From assembly GCA_018701215.1 (NCBI GenBank), contig JABIWH010000059.1, positions 62,001 to 126,000 on the forward strand: a DNA stretch of 64,000 nucleotides, written 5' to 3'. The notes under the pieces are model-generated. The model saw only the letters and a program-made list of their open reading frames with translations, ran no database searches and had not been told where the DNA came from. Below, in pieces: positions 34,925 to 42,308 of this stretch (position 1 is its first letter; each line of letters starts with the position of its first letter). The position numbers and the translations under genes were made by a program. The DNA is from Rhodospirillaceae bacterium (GTDB taxonomy: Bacteria > Pseudomonadota > Alphaproteobacteria > GCA-2731375).

Positions 34925-35127
34925 GGGTGAGCCTCGGCCTAGATTGCTGCGATGCTCCTCCCCCGGCGCGTACTGATTCGCCCTTCAATCCGCTTGAAGC
35001 CAGCAAATTTTCGGCGAATTATTGTGATGGCGGGCAGTGCCGCCGGTGCCGGAACCTGCAGGAAGCCCAGGCTTATGCCGTGATCGTTGATTGCGTGGTT
35101 TTGATCTGATTTCCTGCTCTGAATTCC

Positions 35128-35157
35128 TTGCCGGAAACGCATTCTGGTGCTTAAATA
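35128..35157 (+). promoter_or_regulatory. possible sigma70-type promoter for the DUF465 gene
   Basis: TTGCCG (35128-35133) and TAAATA (35152-35157) with an 18-base spacer lie just upstream of the DUF465 gene, leaving a short leader. It is one of the better -35/-10 matches in the window, found by eye only. The rest of the 34925-35187 gap shows no gene. Confidence 0.35.
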
Positions 35158-35187
35158 TAGCGTCCCAATTTGCCTAGGAGGCAAGGA

Positions 35188-35358
35188 ATGAGCATGCACG
35201 CCGAGATCGATGATTTACGTCATCGTCACCATGCACTGGACGGCGAAATCGAGGTGGAGAATACCCAGGTTTCCCCGGATGAACTTAAAATCAGTGCCCT
35301 CAAGAAAGAAAAGCTAAAGATTAAAGACCTCATAAAACAGCTCGAGGCTCCGGATTAA
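35188..35358 (+). CDS. DUF465 (YdcH) family small protein
   Basis: 56 residues, a short two-helix coiled-coil protein of the YdcH/DUF465 family: HAEIDDLRHRHHALDGEIE is helix 1 and ELKISALKKEKLKIKDLIKQL helix 2, read in parts, with the family's central acidic loop. Such proteins are abundant in alphaproteobacteria and of unknown role. CTAGGAGGCAAGGA gives a strong ribosome site before the ATG at 35188. Alone between a CoA-transferase and infA. Confidence 0.85.
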   Translation: MSMHAEIDDLRHRHHALDGEIEVENTQVSPDELKISALKKEKLKIKDLIKQLEAPD

Positions 35359-35677
35359 AAATCTAGCTTCGAGCTACCTGCGGCCGAGCCCTGGCGGAGC
35401 CGCCGTTTGACGACTAGAGAATTCAATTGCGCCCAATAGTTAGCGCCAAGGTCAATGTACAGGTTCAATGCACAGGGGCCCTGGTAACGTAAAAACTCTG
35501 GTGCGCGATTGTAATGGGTTGCCTGGAAAACTGGCAAAATTGGCCGGTTACAGGTGGTTTCAACCCAGCAGGCCTGAAATAGCTTGCTTTTTAACCCTTT
35601 CATTCCCATTTTAGCGCCGTTCGATTTATTTAGCGCCGACAGGCTTCGCGAAAGCCGGCGCAACCAAGGGATAGCTG
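35359..35677. other. 319-base region without a gene, leader of infA
   Basis: No gene supported on either strand; a 102-codon minus-strand frame covers it but resembles nothing I know. It holds a tandem 13-bp repeat (35451-35476) and a small hairpin GGCTT/AAGCC (35642-35656) about 20 bases before the infA ATG. The infA promoter must lie here, but no convincing -35/-10 pair was found. Confidence 0.6.
35451..35476. repeat. two adjacent 13-bp direct repeats upstream of infA
   Basis: GTCAATGTACAGG (35451-35463) and TTCAATGCACAGG (35464-35476) are directly adjacent and match at 11 of 13 positions. This could be a regulator site or a small duplication. Confidence 0.45.
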
Positions 35678-35896
35678 ATGGCGAAAGAGGAATTACTCGA
35701 ATTTCCGGGAACGGTCATGGAACTGTTGCCCAACGCGATGTTTCGTGTCGTGCTCGAGAATGAGCATGAAGTTTTGGCCCATACCGCTGGCAAGATGCGC
35801 AAGCACCGGATCAGGGTCCTGGCCGGCGACAAGGTGCTGGTCGAAATGACGCCCTACGACCTTTCCAAGGGCCGGATCACCTACCGTTATAAATAG
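35678..35896 (+). CDS. infA: translation initiation factor IF-1
   Basis: 72 residues, one S1-like OB-fold; binds the A site of the 30S subunit during initiation. KEELLEFPGTVMELLPNAMF, read in parts, VVLENEHEVLAHTAGKMRKHRIRV, and DLSKGRITYRYK are near-invariant IF-1 segments. AAGGGATAG precedes the ATG. It opens the conserved alphaproteobacterial run infA - maf - RNase E/G - yacG. A palindrome lies between it and maf. Confidence 0.97.
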   Translation: MAKEELLEFPGTVMELLPNAMFRVVLENEHEVLAHTAGKMRKHRIRVLAGDKVLVEMTPYDLSKGRITYRYK

Positions 35897-35921
35897 TCGG
35901 GCCGCCGTGGCGTGCCTGAAT

Positions 35922-35949
35922 TAGAGCAGTATTCATGAAAACCGCTCTA
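35922..35949. repeat. TAGAGC-type palindrome after infA
   Basis: TAGAGCAGT (35922-35930) pairs with ACCGCTCTA (35941-35949) with one mismatch around a 10-base loop. Related GAGC/GCTC palindromes lie at 51479-51537 and 51553-51577. It may terminate infA transcription or be a dispersed intergenic element. Confidence 0.5.
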
Positions 35950-35963
35950 GCCGTGAAATATCC

Positions 35964-36617
35964 ATGACCGCGCTGCTTGGCCCAGGTTCTGATTTGGCGC
36001 CTCGCCTGGTTTTGGCGTCGGCTTCACCGCGCCGTTTGGAACTGTTGACGCAGATCGGCCTGCGCCCCGATACCGTCGCCGCCGCCGATATCGATGAAAC
36101 CCCCTTGAAGAACGAGACACCGGGAGAATTGGCCCGCCGTTTGGCACTGGGAAAGATGGCCCGGGTGCAAGCGGCGCAGCCTGGATGTTTTGTCCTTGGC
36201 GCCGATACGGTGGTGGCCGTGGGCCGGCGCATATTGCCCAAACCCGATGACGAAGGCGAGGCGCGGCGTTGCCTTGAGCTATTGTCCGGCCGCCGCCATC
36301 ACGTCCTGACCGCCGTTGCCGCCGCGGCGCCGGGCGGCCCGAATGATCAGGTGCGCCAGCGCCTGGTCGACAGCGTCGTAACCTTCAAGCGTCTGAGCCC
36401 AGGCGAGATCGCCTGGTACCTGGAGAGCGGGGAATGGCGGGGCAAAGCCGGCGGTTATGCCATTCAGGGCAAAGCCGGGCGTTTCGTGCGCTTCCTGCGA
36501 GGCTCCTACTCCAATGTCGTGGGGCTGCCCCTGTTCGAGACGGCGAACCTGCTGGAAGGCCTAGGTTTTCCGGTTGGGGGCATTCGATTAGGGACGTCGA
36601 TGCAGGGCAATGATTGA
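35964..36617 (+). CDS. maf: Maf family nucleoside triphosphate pyrophosphatase
   Basis: 217 residues. LVLASASPRRLELL near the N-terminus, VLGADTVVAV with the catalytic Asp, and WRGKAGGYAIQGKAG with the family's late signature. Maf enzymes hydrolyse modified or canonical nucleoside triphosphates and are linked to cell division arrest. The ATG has a poor ribosome site, so translation may rely on the upstream gene. The last 8 bases overlap the RNase gene start. Confidence 0.93.
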   Translation: MTALLGPGSDLAPRLVLASASPRRLELLTQIGLRPDTVAAADIDETPLKNETPGELARRLALGKMARVQAAQPGCFVLGADTVVAVGRRILPKPDDEGEARRCLELLSGRRHHVLTAVAAAAPGGPNDQVRQRLVDSVVTFKRLSPGEIAWYLESGEWRGKAGGYAIQGKAGRFVRFLRGSYSNVVGLPLFETANLLEGLGFPVGGIRLGTSMQGND

Positions 36618-38040
36618 TGAAATTCTAATCGATGCGGGACCGCGCCGCCGCCGGGTTGCCCTGCTAACACGGGGCCGGCTGCTGGAACTGTATCTGGTGG
36701 TGCCCGGAGAACGGCATCCCGAACGCATCATCATCGGCCGGGTAAAAACCGTTCAGGCCGATCTGGACGCGGCTTTTATTGATATTGGTGAAGCGCGGGA
36801 GGCCTTGTTGCCGGCCCGCGATGCGGCGGCCAAACGCGGCACGCCGATTTCCCGCGCGGTGCATGAGGGCGAGAACGTGATGGTCCAGGTCAAGCGTGAG
36901 GCCGAGGGCGAAAAGGGCGCCAGGGTTAGCGCCCGGTTGCGGTTGACGGGCAAGGCGTTGGTTTTTCTGCCCCTGGGCCATGACGCCGAACTGTCAAGCC
37001 GGATCAAGGACCCGGATCAACGCCAGCGCCTGCAGACTTTGGCCGGGACCCTGCGGGACCGCCATGGCGGCGGCTTGATCCTGCGCAGCGGCGCGGTGAA
37101 ATATGACGATGCCGCCCTGGAGGGGGAGGCCGGTGAGCTTTGCCGGTGCTGGCAGGCCATTCAAACCGCCGCCGCTTCGGCCAAGGTGCCGCTGTTGCTG
37201 GATTTGGGCGACGATCCCATGGCCGCCATCTTGCGTGAACATGCGGGCCCTTCGTTGCGGCGTATCCGGGTTGCTGACAGCGCCCTGGCCAGCGAACTGC
37301 AGGCGGTCTGGAGCGAGGGGCGGCCGGCGATCAAGATGCATGATGGGGCTGGACCGTTGTTTGGCGAATACGACCTGGAGGCGCAGATTGAAACCGCGCT
37401 GGCCACTGTTGTCGCCCTGCCTTCGGGCGGCCGTATCATCATAGAGCACACCCAGGCGTTGACGGCGGTGGATGTGGATTCCGGCCAAAGTGCCAATGCC
37501 AGCGGTGCCGGCGATCCGGGCCGTTTGGCGCGGGAAACCAACACCGAGGCGGCCCGGGAGATCGCCCGCCAATTGCGCCTGCGCGAAATCGGCGGGCGGG
37601 TTGTGATTGACTTCATCCCCATGCGGGGCAAGGGAGAGGTTGCGGCTTTATTGAAAAAATTTCAGGGCTTTTTGGATGACGACCCCGGCGGCGTGCATTT
37701 GGGCCGGATGTCGGAGCTGGGCTTGGTGGAGCTGACCCGGCGGCGCCGGCAACCGGCCCTGGTGCAACGTCTGGGAGAAATTTGTACCCCATGCGCGGGC
37801 AGCGGTCTGCGGCCGACGGTCCGTTATGTGGCCGACAATCTGTTACAGCGTATTCTGCGCGAAAGCCATGCGGCCAAGGGCCGGGCCCTGGATGTGCGCG
37901 CGGCGGTGGCGGTGGTGGCGGATCTGGGCGGTCAAAAAGGCGAAGTTTTGATTGATTTGGATAGAGAACGCGGTTGCCGCGTACGGCTTACCGCGGATCC
38001 GGCCTTGGCTTTGGAAGAATTCGAGGTTACGACTATCTGA
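36610..38040 (+). CDS. ribonuclease E/G family protein
   Basis: 476 residues, RNase G-like size without the long RNase E tail. An S1-like region near residues 35-115 (GRVKTVQADLDAAFIDIG), the RNase H-like and DNase I-like catalytic core with AVDVDSGQ, REIGGRVVIDFIPMRGKGE and its metal-binding Asp residues, and CTPCAGSG, the zinc-link motif at the dimer interface. It makes endonucleolytic cuts in AU-rich single-stranded RNA, 16S precursor and mRNA. It starts within the last codons of maf and overlaps yacG (TGATG). Confidence 0.93.
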   Translation: MIDEILIDAGPRRRRVALLTRGRLLELYLVVPGERHPERIIIGRVKTVQADLDAAFIDIGEAREALLPARDAAAKRGTPISRAVHEGENVMVQVKREAEGEKGARVSARLRLTGKALVFLPLGHDAELSSRIKDPDQRQRLQTLAGTLRDRHGGGLILRSGAVKYDDAALEGEAGELCRCWQAIQTAAASAKVPLLLDLGDDPMAAILREHAGPSLRRIRVADSALASELQAVWSEGRPAIKMHDGAGPLFGEYDLEAQIETALATVVALPSGGRIIIEHTQALTAVDVDSGQSANASGAGDPGRLARETNTEAAREIARQLRLREIGGRVVIDFIPMRGKGEVAALLKKFQGFLDDDPGGVHLGRMSELGLVELTRRRRQPALVQRLGEICTPCAGSGLRPTVRYVADNLLQRILRESHAAKGRALDVRAAVAVVADLGGQKGEVLIDLDRERGCRVRLTADPALALEEFEVTTI

Positions 38041-38237
38041 TGATTATCAAGATGCCCGCGCCGAAAAAGACGCAGCGGAAAATCCGGCCCTGCGCCAACT
38101 GCGGCAAGGACGCGGTGGCGGAATACAAGCCGTTTTGCTCCCGCCGCTGCGCCGATATGGACCTGGGCCGCTGGTTCAACGAAAGCTATAGGGTCCCCGC
38201 CGTCGAACCACCCGATGAGTGGAGCGAAGAAGACTAA
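38040..38237 (+). CDS. yacG: DNA gyrase inhibitor YacG, zinc-binding
   Basis: 65 residues. One zinc site made of CANC and CSRRC, with PFCSRRCADMDLGRW as family signature and an acidic C-terminus. YacG binds GyrB and inhibits gyrase. The ATG at 38040 shares the A of the RNase stop codon; the ATG at 38052 is an alternative. It ends the infA-maf-rng-yacG run. Confidence 0.93.
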   Translation: MIIKMPAPKKTQRKIRPCANCGKDAVAEYKPFCSRRCADMDLGRWFNESYRVPAVEPPDEWSEED

Positions 38238-38248
38238 CTAATCACCAA

Positions 38249-38281
38249 ACGCCCCGGCCGATGAACGTCGTCGGCCGGGGC
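38249..38281. terminator. bidirectional terminator hairpin after yacG
   Basis: A perfect 12-bp GC stem (38249-38260 with 38270-38281) and a 9-base loop between the converging yacG and chemoreceptor genes. On the minus strand it is followed by TTTGG; on the plus strand there is no T-run, so it probably works best for the minus-strand transcript. Confidence 0.75.
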
Positions 38282-38310
38282 GCGTGGTAAGCTCGAAGTT
38301 TGCTTGCGGT

Positions 38311-40353
38311 CTAGGCGGCCCGGATCTCGTCCAGGAAGTTGGTGACCGCGTTGTTAAGTTGATCGGCCTGTCCGGCGAGCTCTTGCGAGGCGGCCTGCAC
38401 CTGGGTCGATGCGGTGCCGGTCTCCTTGCTCGCCTCGCTGACCGAGGCAATATTTTCGTTGACCGCCTGGGTGCCTTGGGAGGCCTCCTCCACATTGCGC
38501 GTGATCTCCTGGGTCGCCGCCGACTGCTCTTCCACGGCGGAGGAGACGGAGGTGGCGATCTCGTTGATCTTGCCAATGGTATCGGTAATGCCGCTCAAGG
38601 CATTGATCGCGGAGGTGGTTTCCTGCTGCATGGAGGTGATCTGCGAGCCGATCTCCTCCGTCGCCTTGGCTGTCTGATTGGCCAGGTTCTTGACTTCGCT
38701 GGCCACCACCGCGAAGCCCTTGCCGGCTTCACCGGCGCGGGCGGCCTCGATAGTCGCGTTCAGGGCCAACAAGTTGGTCTGGGAGGCGATATCGTTGATC
38801 ATATCGACCACATCGCCGATCTTCTGTGCCGCCTCGTTCAGTCCGGCCACCGATTGGTTGGTGTTCTCGGCCTGAACCACGGCCTCCTCGGTAATGCGCG
38901 AGGATTCCAGCACCTGCCGGGAAATCTCCGTGATCGAGGAGGAAAGTTCTTCCGAGGCCGCGGCCACGGTCTGCACATTGGCGCTGGCCTGTGCCGAGGC
39001 GGAGGCAACGGCCGAAGCCTCGTTCAGGGAGCGTTCAGCGACTTCTGACATCGCGGTCGCGGTGGCATCCAGTTCGGTGGTTGACGAGGTGACGCCTTTC
39101 AGGACATCGCCGACGTTGGCTTCGAACCTGTCAGCCAGATCGACCATGGCCTGTTTCTTCTCCTGCTCGGCCCTGATCTCGGCTTCCTTGGCCGCTGCCT
39201 CCAGGCGCCTGGTCTCCAAGGCATTCTCCTTGAAGACCACGACCGTGCCGGCCATGTCACCGACCTCGTCGCGGTAGTTTTGCGCCGGGATCTCGAGCTC
39301 AAGGTCGCCACCGGCCAGACGTTGCATAACCTGGGTCATCATAACAATCGGTTTGGATATGCAGTTGCCCAGGAACCAGGATAGCGCAACCCCCAGAACC
39401 AGAGCGCCGATGGAGAGGATAATCATCTCCAACTCACCGTTCTGGATCGAAGTTCTGGTTTCCGCTTTGACCTTGGCCGCTTCGGCGTGCACCAGGGCGA
39501 CAATCTTTTCGGCATCCTTGATCAACTCTTCGGCCGCTTCCGCCATTTCATGATGCATCAGGTTGGCGATTTCGTGTTCGTCCTCGACCACCTTTTCAAA
39601 GGCCTTAATGTACGTATCGAACTCCTTGTTCAACTCCGCGTATAGAGTTTTTTCTTCGTCCGTGCGTAGGGTGTTGCCCAGGGCCTTCATGGCGGCGTGC
39701 ACCTCGTCAAATTCGTGATGCACCTTTTGCGTGAAGCTGTCGTCCTTCCGGCCAATCATGATGTTGGCATAGACTTCGGCTTCCAGGCCGTGCTCGCGTG
39801 CAACGCTGATATAAACGGCGGCGTCGGAGTTGCCTTCCTGAACCACTTCCTCCAGCATCTTGTCCAGATTTTGGATGAACAGATCGCCGACCGGATCCAG
39901 CACCTCGTGGATCAGTTTTTCGAACTCCACATCCAGTTTGACGACCTTTTCAAAGTCCTTGGTGTAGATTTCGAAATCCTTGCTGATTTCACCCATCAGC
40001 TCCACTTGTTCCGGATCCTTGAACAATTTCTGGGCGTCGGCGATTTCCGTCCGCAGTTTGGCGGCGATTTCGCGTGCCTTTTTGGCGTCCTCGATGTTGG
40101 AGGTGGCGGCGAATTCGCGGACGAAGATTTCCATCTCAAAGAAATGGGACTCGACCGAGGCAGCGGCTTCAGCCTCCTCGACCTGATGGCTGTACAGTTC
40201 CATTTCGTGACCAACGGTCGCCAAATTGTAATAGCCCAACCCGGCGACCACGCACAAAATCACTAAAACTATGGCGGAGCCCGTGAATATCTTGGTCTTA
40301 ATCTTGATATTGTTGATCAAGCTTGCCCTTTTTGCTTCGTTATCGATGCTCAT
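38311..40353 (-). CDS. methyl-accepting chemotaxis protein
   Basis: 680 residues. Membrane helix 1 at about 24-42; a long all-helical periplasmic domain to about 306, with His/Glu clusters (VHHEFDEVH, EDEHEI, LMHHEM), similar to helical bimodular sensors; membrane helix 2 at about 308-330; HAMP from about 331; and a cytoplasmic signalling hairpin with AGEAGKGFAVVASEVKNLA, the CheA/CheW contact tip. No C-terminal CheR/CheB pentapeptide is present. The ligand is unknown; the His/Glu pattern suggests a metal or acid ligand (inference). AAGGAAAG precedes the ATG. It lies 56 bases after the carbonic anhydrase, same strand. Confidence 0.93.
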   Translation of the reverse strand: MSIDNEAKRASLINNIKIKTKIFTGSAIVLVILCVVAGLGYYNLATVGHEMELYSHQVEEAEAAASVESHFFEMEIFVREFAATSNIEDAKKAREIAAKLRTEIADAQKLFKDPEQVELMGEISKDFEIYTKDFEKVVKLDVEFEKLIHEVLDPVGDLFIQNLDKMLEEVVQEGNSDAAVYISVAREHGLEAEVYANIMIGRKDDSFTQKVHHEFDEVHAAMKALGNTLRTDEEKTLYAELNKEFDTYIKAFEKVVEDEHEIANLMHHEMAEAAEELIKDAEKIVALVHAEAAKVKAETRTSIQNGELEMIILSIGALVLGVALSWFLGNCISKPIVMMTQVMQRLAGGDLELEIPAQNYRDEVGDMAGTVVVFKENALETRRLEAAAKEAEIRAEQEKKQAMVDLADRFEANVGDVLKGVTSSTTELDATATAMSEVAERSLNEASAVASASAQASANVQTVAAASEELSSSITEISRQVLESSRITEEAVVQAENTNQSVAGLNEAAQKIGDVVDMINDIASQTNLLALNATIEAARAGEAGKGFAVVASEVKNLANQTAKATEEIGSQITSMQQETTSAINALSGITDTIGKINEIATSVSSAVEEQSAATQEITRNVEEASQGTQAVNENIASVSEASKETGTASTQVQAASQELAGQADQLNNAVTNFLDEIRAA

Positions 40354-40409
40354 AGCTGCTTTCCTTAGGTCTCTCGAATTTCTCTCTGAATTTCAGATGG
40401 ATTTTCTGG

Positions 40410-41258
40410 CTAGCCGCTCTTCAGCAGCAATCTACGATGCAGGCCCTGCAACGGACGTGCGTTCATGTCGAACAGACCGGCGAATTGGCCAACCTGTGCG
40501 GACGAGGCCTGCACGGGCTGGGAGAACACCGACCAGATGACTTTTTCCGAACAGGGCGGTGTGGTCAGCGAGCCGAGATAGCGGAAATAGTTCCGATCGA
40601 CGGGTAGCAGTTTGACCGGATCGATTTTTACCGACGAGACTTTCTTCTCGGGCCCGGCACTAGGCGGCATATGCTGCCAGACCGGGGCCAGGACGTTGTT
40701 CTCGCCGCCCGGTTCGATGAAGACACCCAGCACCGCCAGCATGCCGGCATCGTTGATGTGAACAAAATGCGCTTCCATATCGAAGCGCCGGCCGTCCATG
40801 GCGTGCTCGGAGGGGTGATGGAAATGGAATTGCAACAGGCGGAACTTGTCGCCGTCCAGCATCATGGTGCTGCCCGGATCGGTGTTGCATTGAATGGTGT
40901 GGCCGTTGTTGACGACCCGCAGGGTGGTCGGCTTGTAATCGACCGAGATTTGCCCTGGCGAGGCCGGGATTGCCTGGCGAAGATCAACGGGGGACTGCTG
41001 AAAGCCCAGGGAACAAACCTTGTTGCCAGCGTTCAAATCGCCCCAGTGCTGCGGGCCTGTGTCGCCGCCATAGGTCCAATGGGCGGCGTCATGGCCGCCA
41101 CTCTTAGCCGCCTTGGCCGCGCCGTGGCCGGCTTCCGTCTTGCCTGACGCCAGTGCCGAGGCAACCGACATGCAGGTCGGGCAGGCGGCGGCCGCGCTGG
41201 CCATGTATTTCAATACCGATCTGCGGCTGAATGGTGCATTGCTTGGATTCTTGGACAT
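40410..41258 (-). CDS. Tat-exported alpha-carbonic anhydrase
   Basis: 282 residues. Tat signal with SRRSVLK (11-17) and a hydrophobic stretch to about 38, so the enzyme is folded and exported to the periplasm. The zinc motif is QFHFHH (His145, His147) with His164 in MEAHFVH, as in alpha-class enzymes; FQQSPVDL, LTTPPCSE and WSVFSQPV are also family marks. It interconverts CO2 and bicarbonate. The family contains a cytosol-independent periplasmic group; a Tat instead of Sec signal is less usual. The start at 41258 is supported by GGAAG upstream. The AT-rich region upstream probably holds its promoter. Confidence 0.93.
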   Translation of the reverse strand: MSKNPSNAPFSRRSVLKYMASAAAACPTCMSVASALASGKTEAGHGAAKAAKSGGHDAAHWTYGGDTGPQHWGDLNAGNKVCSLGFQQSPVDLRQAIPASPGQISVDYKPTTLRVVNNGHTIQCNTDPGSTMMLDGDKFRLLQFHFHHPSEHAMDGRRFDMEAHFVHINDAGMLAVLGVFIEPGGENNVLAPVWQHMPPSAGPEKKVSSVKIDPVKLLPVDRNYFRYLGSLTTPPCSEKVIWSVFSQPVQASSAQVGQFAGLFDMNARPLQGLHRRLLLKSG

Positions 41259-41828
41259 TGCTTTGTCTTCCAATATGTTTCGCGTGCAAAGTCTTGAAAC
41301 TTTGTTCGGGATGCCGGTCGTTTGCCGGGTGTTCCGTCCTGCGAAACAGCAAGACGGCGATGGCGGCCGGCCCTGAGTTGGCGATAACATTAGCGAAGAT
41401 AACTTAAGCAATAGTTAGCCAAAAGTAATAATAGCGTTGCATATACTTAATTTTAAGTATTAAATCTATTACATTCTTATTATAAGGGTATTATCTCGAG
41501 AAAAATATAAATGAGAAAAATGTAATATTCTAAAATACTTATGATGACTTAAAATAGGAAACGTAACGGTTCCATAATCCAATGTAATTTCCGAGACAAT
41601 GAGAAAAATTAAACTATAAGATATGATATTTGGAATTATTCGATTTTTATAGGCGATTCATATCTTGATCGCTGATAAGGCGTGGAATTCGCCGAAATTT
41701 GCTTCAAAAACGCATTAAGTGATCGATCAAATTCCGAAAATTCATACGACAAAGGTAATAGATTTCCGCGAACGGCGGCCCTGTAAATCGGCTAAACCAG
41801 CCATGGGAAAGCATGCATTGAATGCAAG
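41259..41828. other. 570-base AT-rich gene-free region
   Basis: From about 41380 to 41760 the sequence is far more AT-rich than the surroundings and holds no supported gene on either strand. It contains a perfect 8-bp inverted repeat (41443-41460), a palindrome TGCATT-G-AATGCA (41814-41826), and many short A/T runs. It lies between the carbonic anhydrase start and the 3' end of the oxidoreductase operon, so it must hold the anhydrase promoter, but its length exceeds what that needs. It may be a remnant of transferred DNA or a nucleoid-protein binding region. Confidence 0.6.
41443..41460. repeat. perfect inverted repeat in the AT-rich region
   Basis: ATACTTAATTTTAAGTAT: two 8-base arms around TT. 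It could be an operator half-site pair for the carbonic anhydrase gene or the stem of a weak terminator. Confidence 0.4.
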
Positions 41829-42299
41829 CTACGGCGTTTTACGGAAAAATTCGGGGCGGCCGCGAACCGGCTCCAACAATGACCAGTCGCCCTGGTCAAC
41901 GTCATAGCCCGCCGGATGGGGCGCCCGCGCCTCCATGTCGAGCGAGCTCATGACGCGATCATCGCGGTAGTAACATTGCACCGTGAGCATGGCCAAAAGG
42001 CCGGCTTCATCCGGGTATGCGTGGCGAAACGTCTCGACAGCGCCGGTTAGCAAATGTCCCTCGGGCGCGAGGCCGGCGAAATCCTTGCCCTGGCTTTCCC
42101 GTGCAACCTCGTCAAGAGCCGAAAGCGCGGCCTCGACCGCGTCACGGCGCAATTGCGCCGCGGCCAGGATATTAGCGAAAATCACCGGGTCATTGGCGCT
42201 TGGCAGGCCATCCTCGGTACTGGCTGGAATGATCATATCCACGACCCATCGCAGGCTCTGCGTCTGCGCATCGGTGAACGATGTTTCTGTCGTATTCAT
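41829..42299 (-). CDS. gluconate 2-dehydrogenase subunit 3-like protein
   Basis: 156 residues. TDAQTQSLRWVVDMIIPASTEDGLPSAND, in segments, and the late YYRDDRVMSSLDMEARAPHPAGY belong to the small subunit of gluconate/sorbitol-type dehydrogenases, which pairs with a GMC flavoprotein. Unlike many relatives it lacks a Tat signal, so the complex should stay in the cytoplasm or lie on its inner face. It is last in the four-gene operon, 9 bases after the GMC gene. No cytochrome c subunit lies near. Confidence 0.83.
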   Translation of the reverse strand: MNTTETSFTDAQTQSLRWVVDMIIPASTEDGLPSANDPVIFANILAAAQLRRDAVEAALSALDEVARESQGKDFAGLAPEGHLLTGAVETFRHAYPDEAGLLAMLTVQCYYRDDRVMSSLDMEARAPHPAGYDVDQGDWSLLEPVRGRPEFFRKTP

Positions 42300-42308
42300 G
42301 CAGCGTCC

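Noticed and set aside
35355..35663. Minus-strand 102-codon frame in the gap before infA.
   Set aside because: No family, ribosome site or codon bias support; left as unexplained non-coding sequence.
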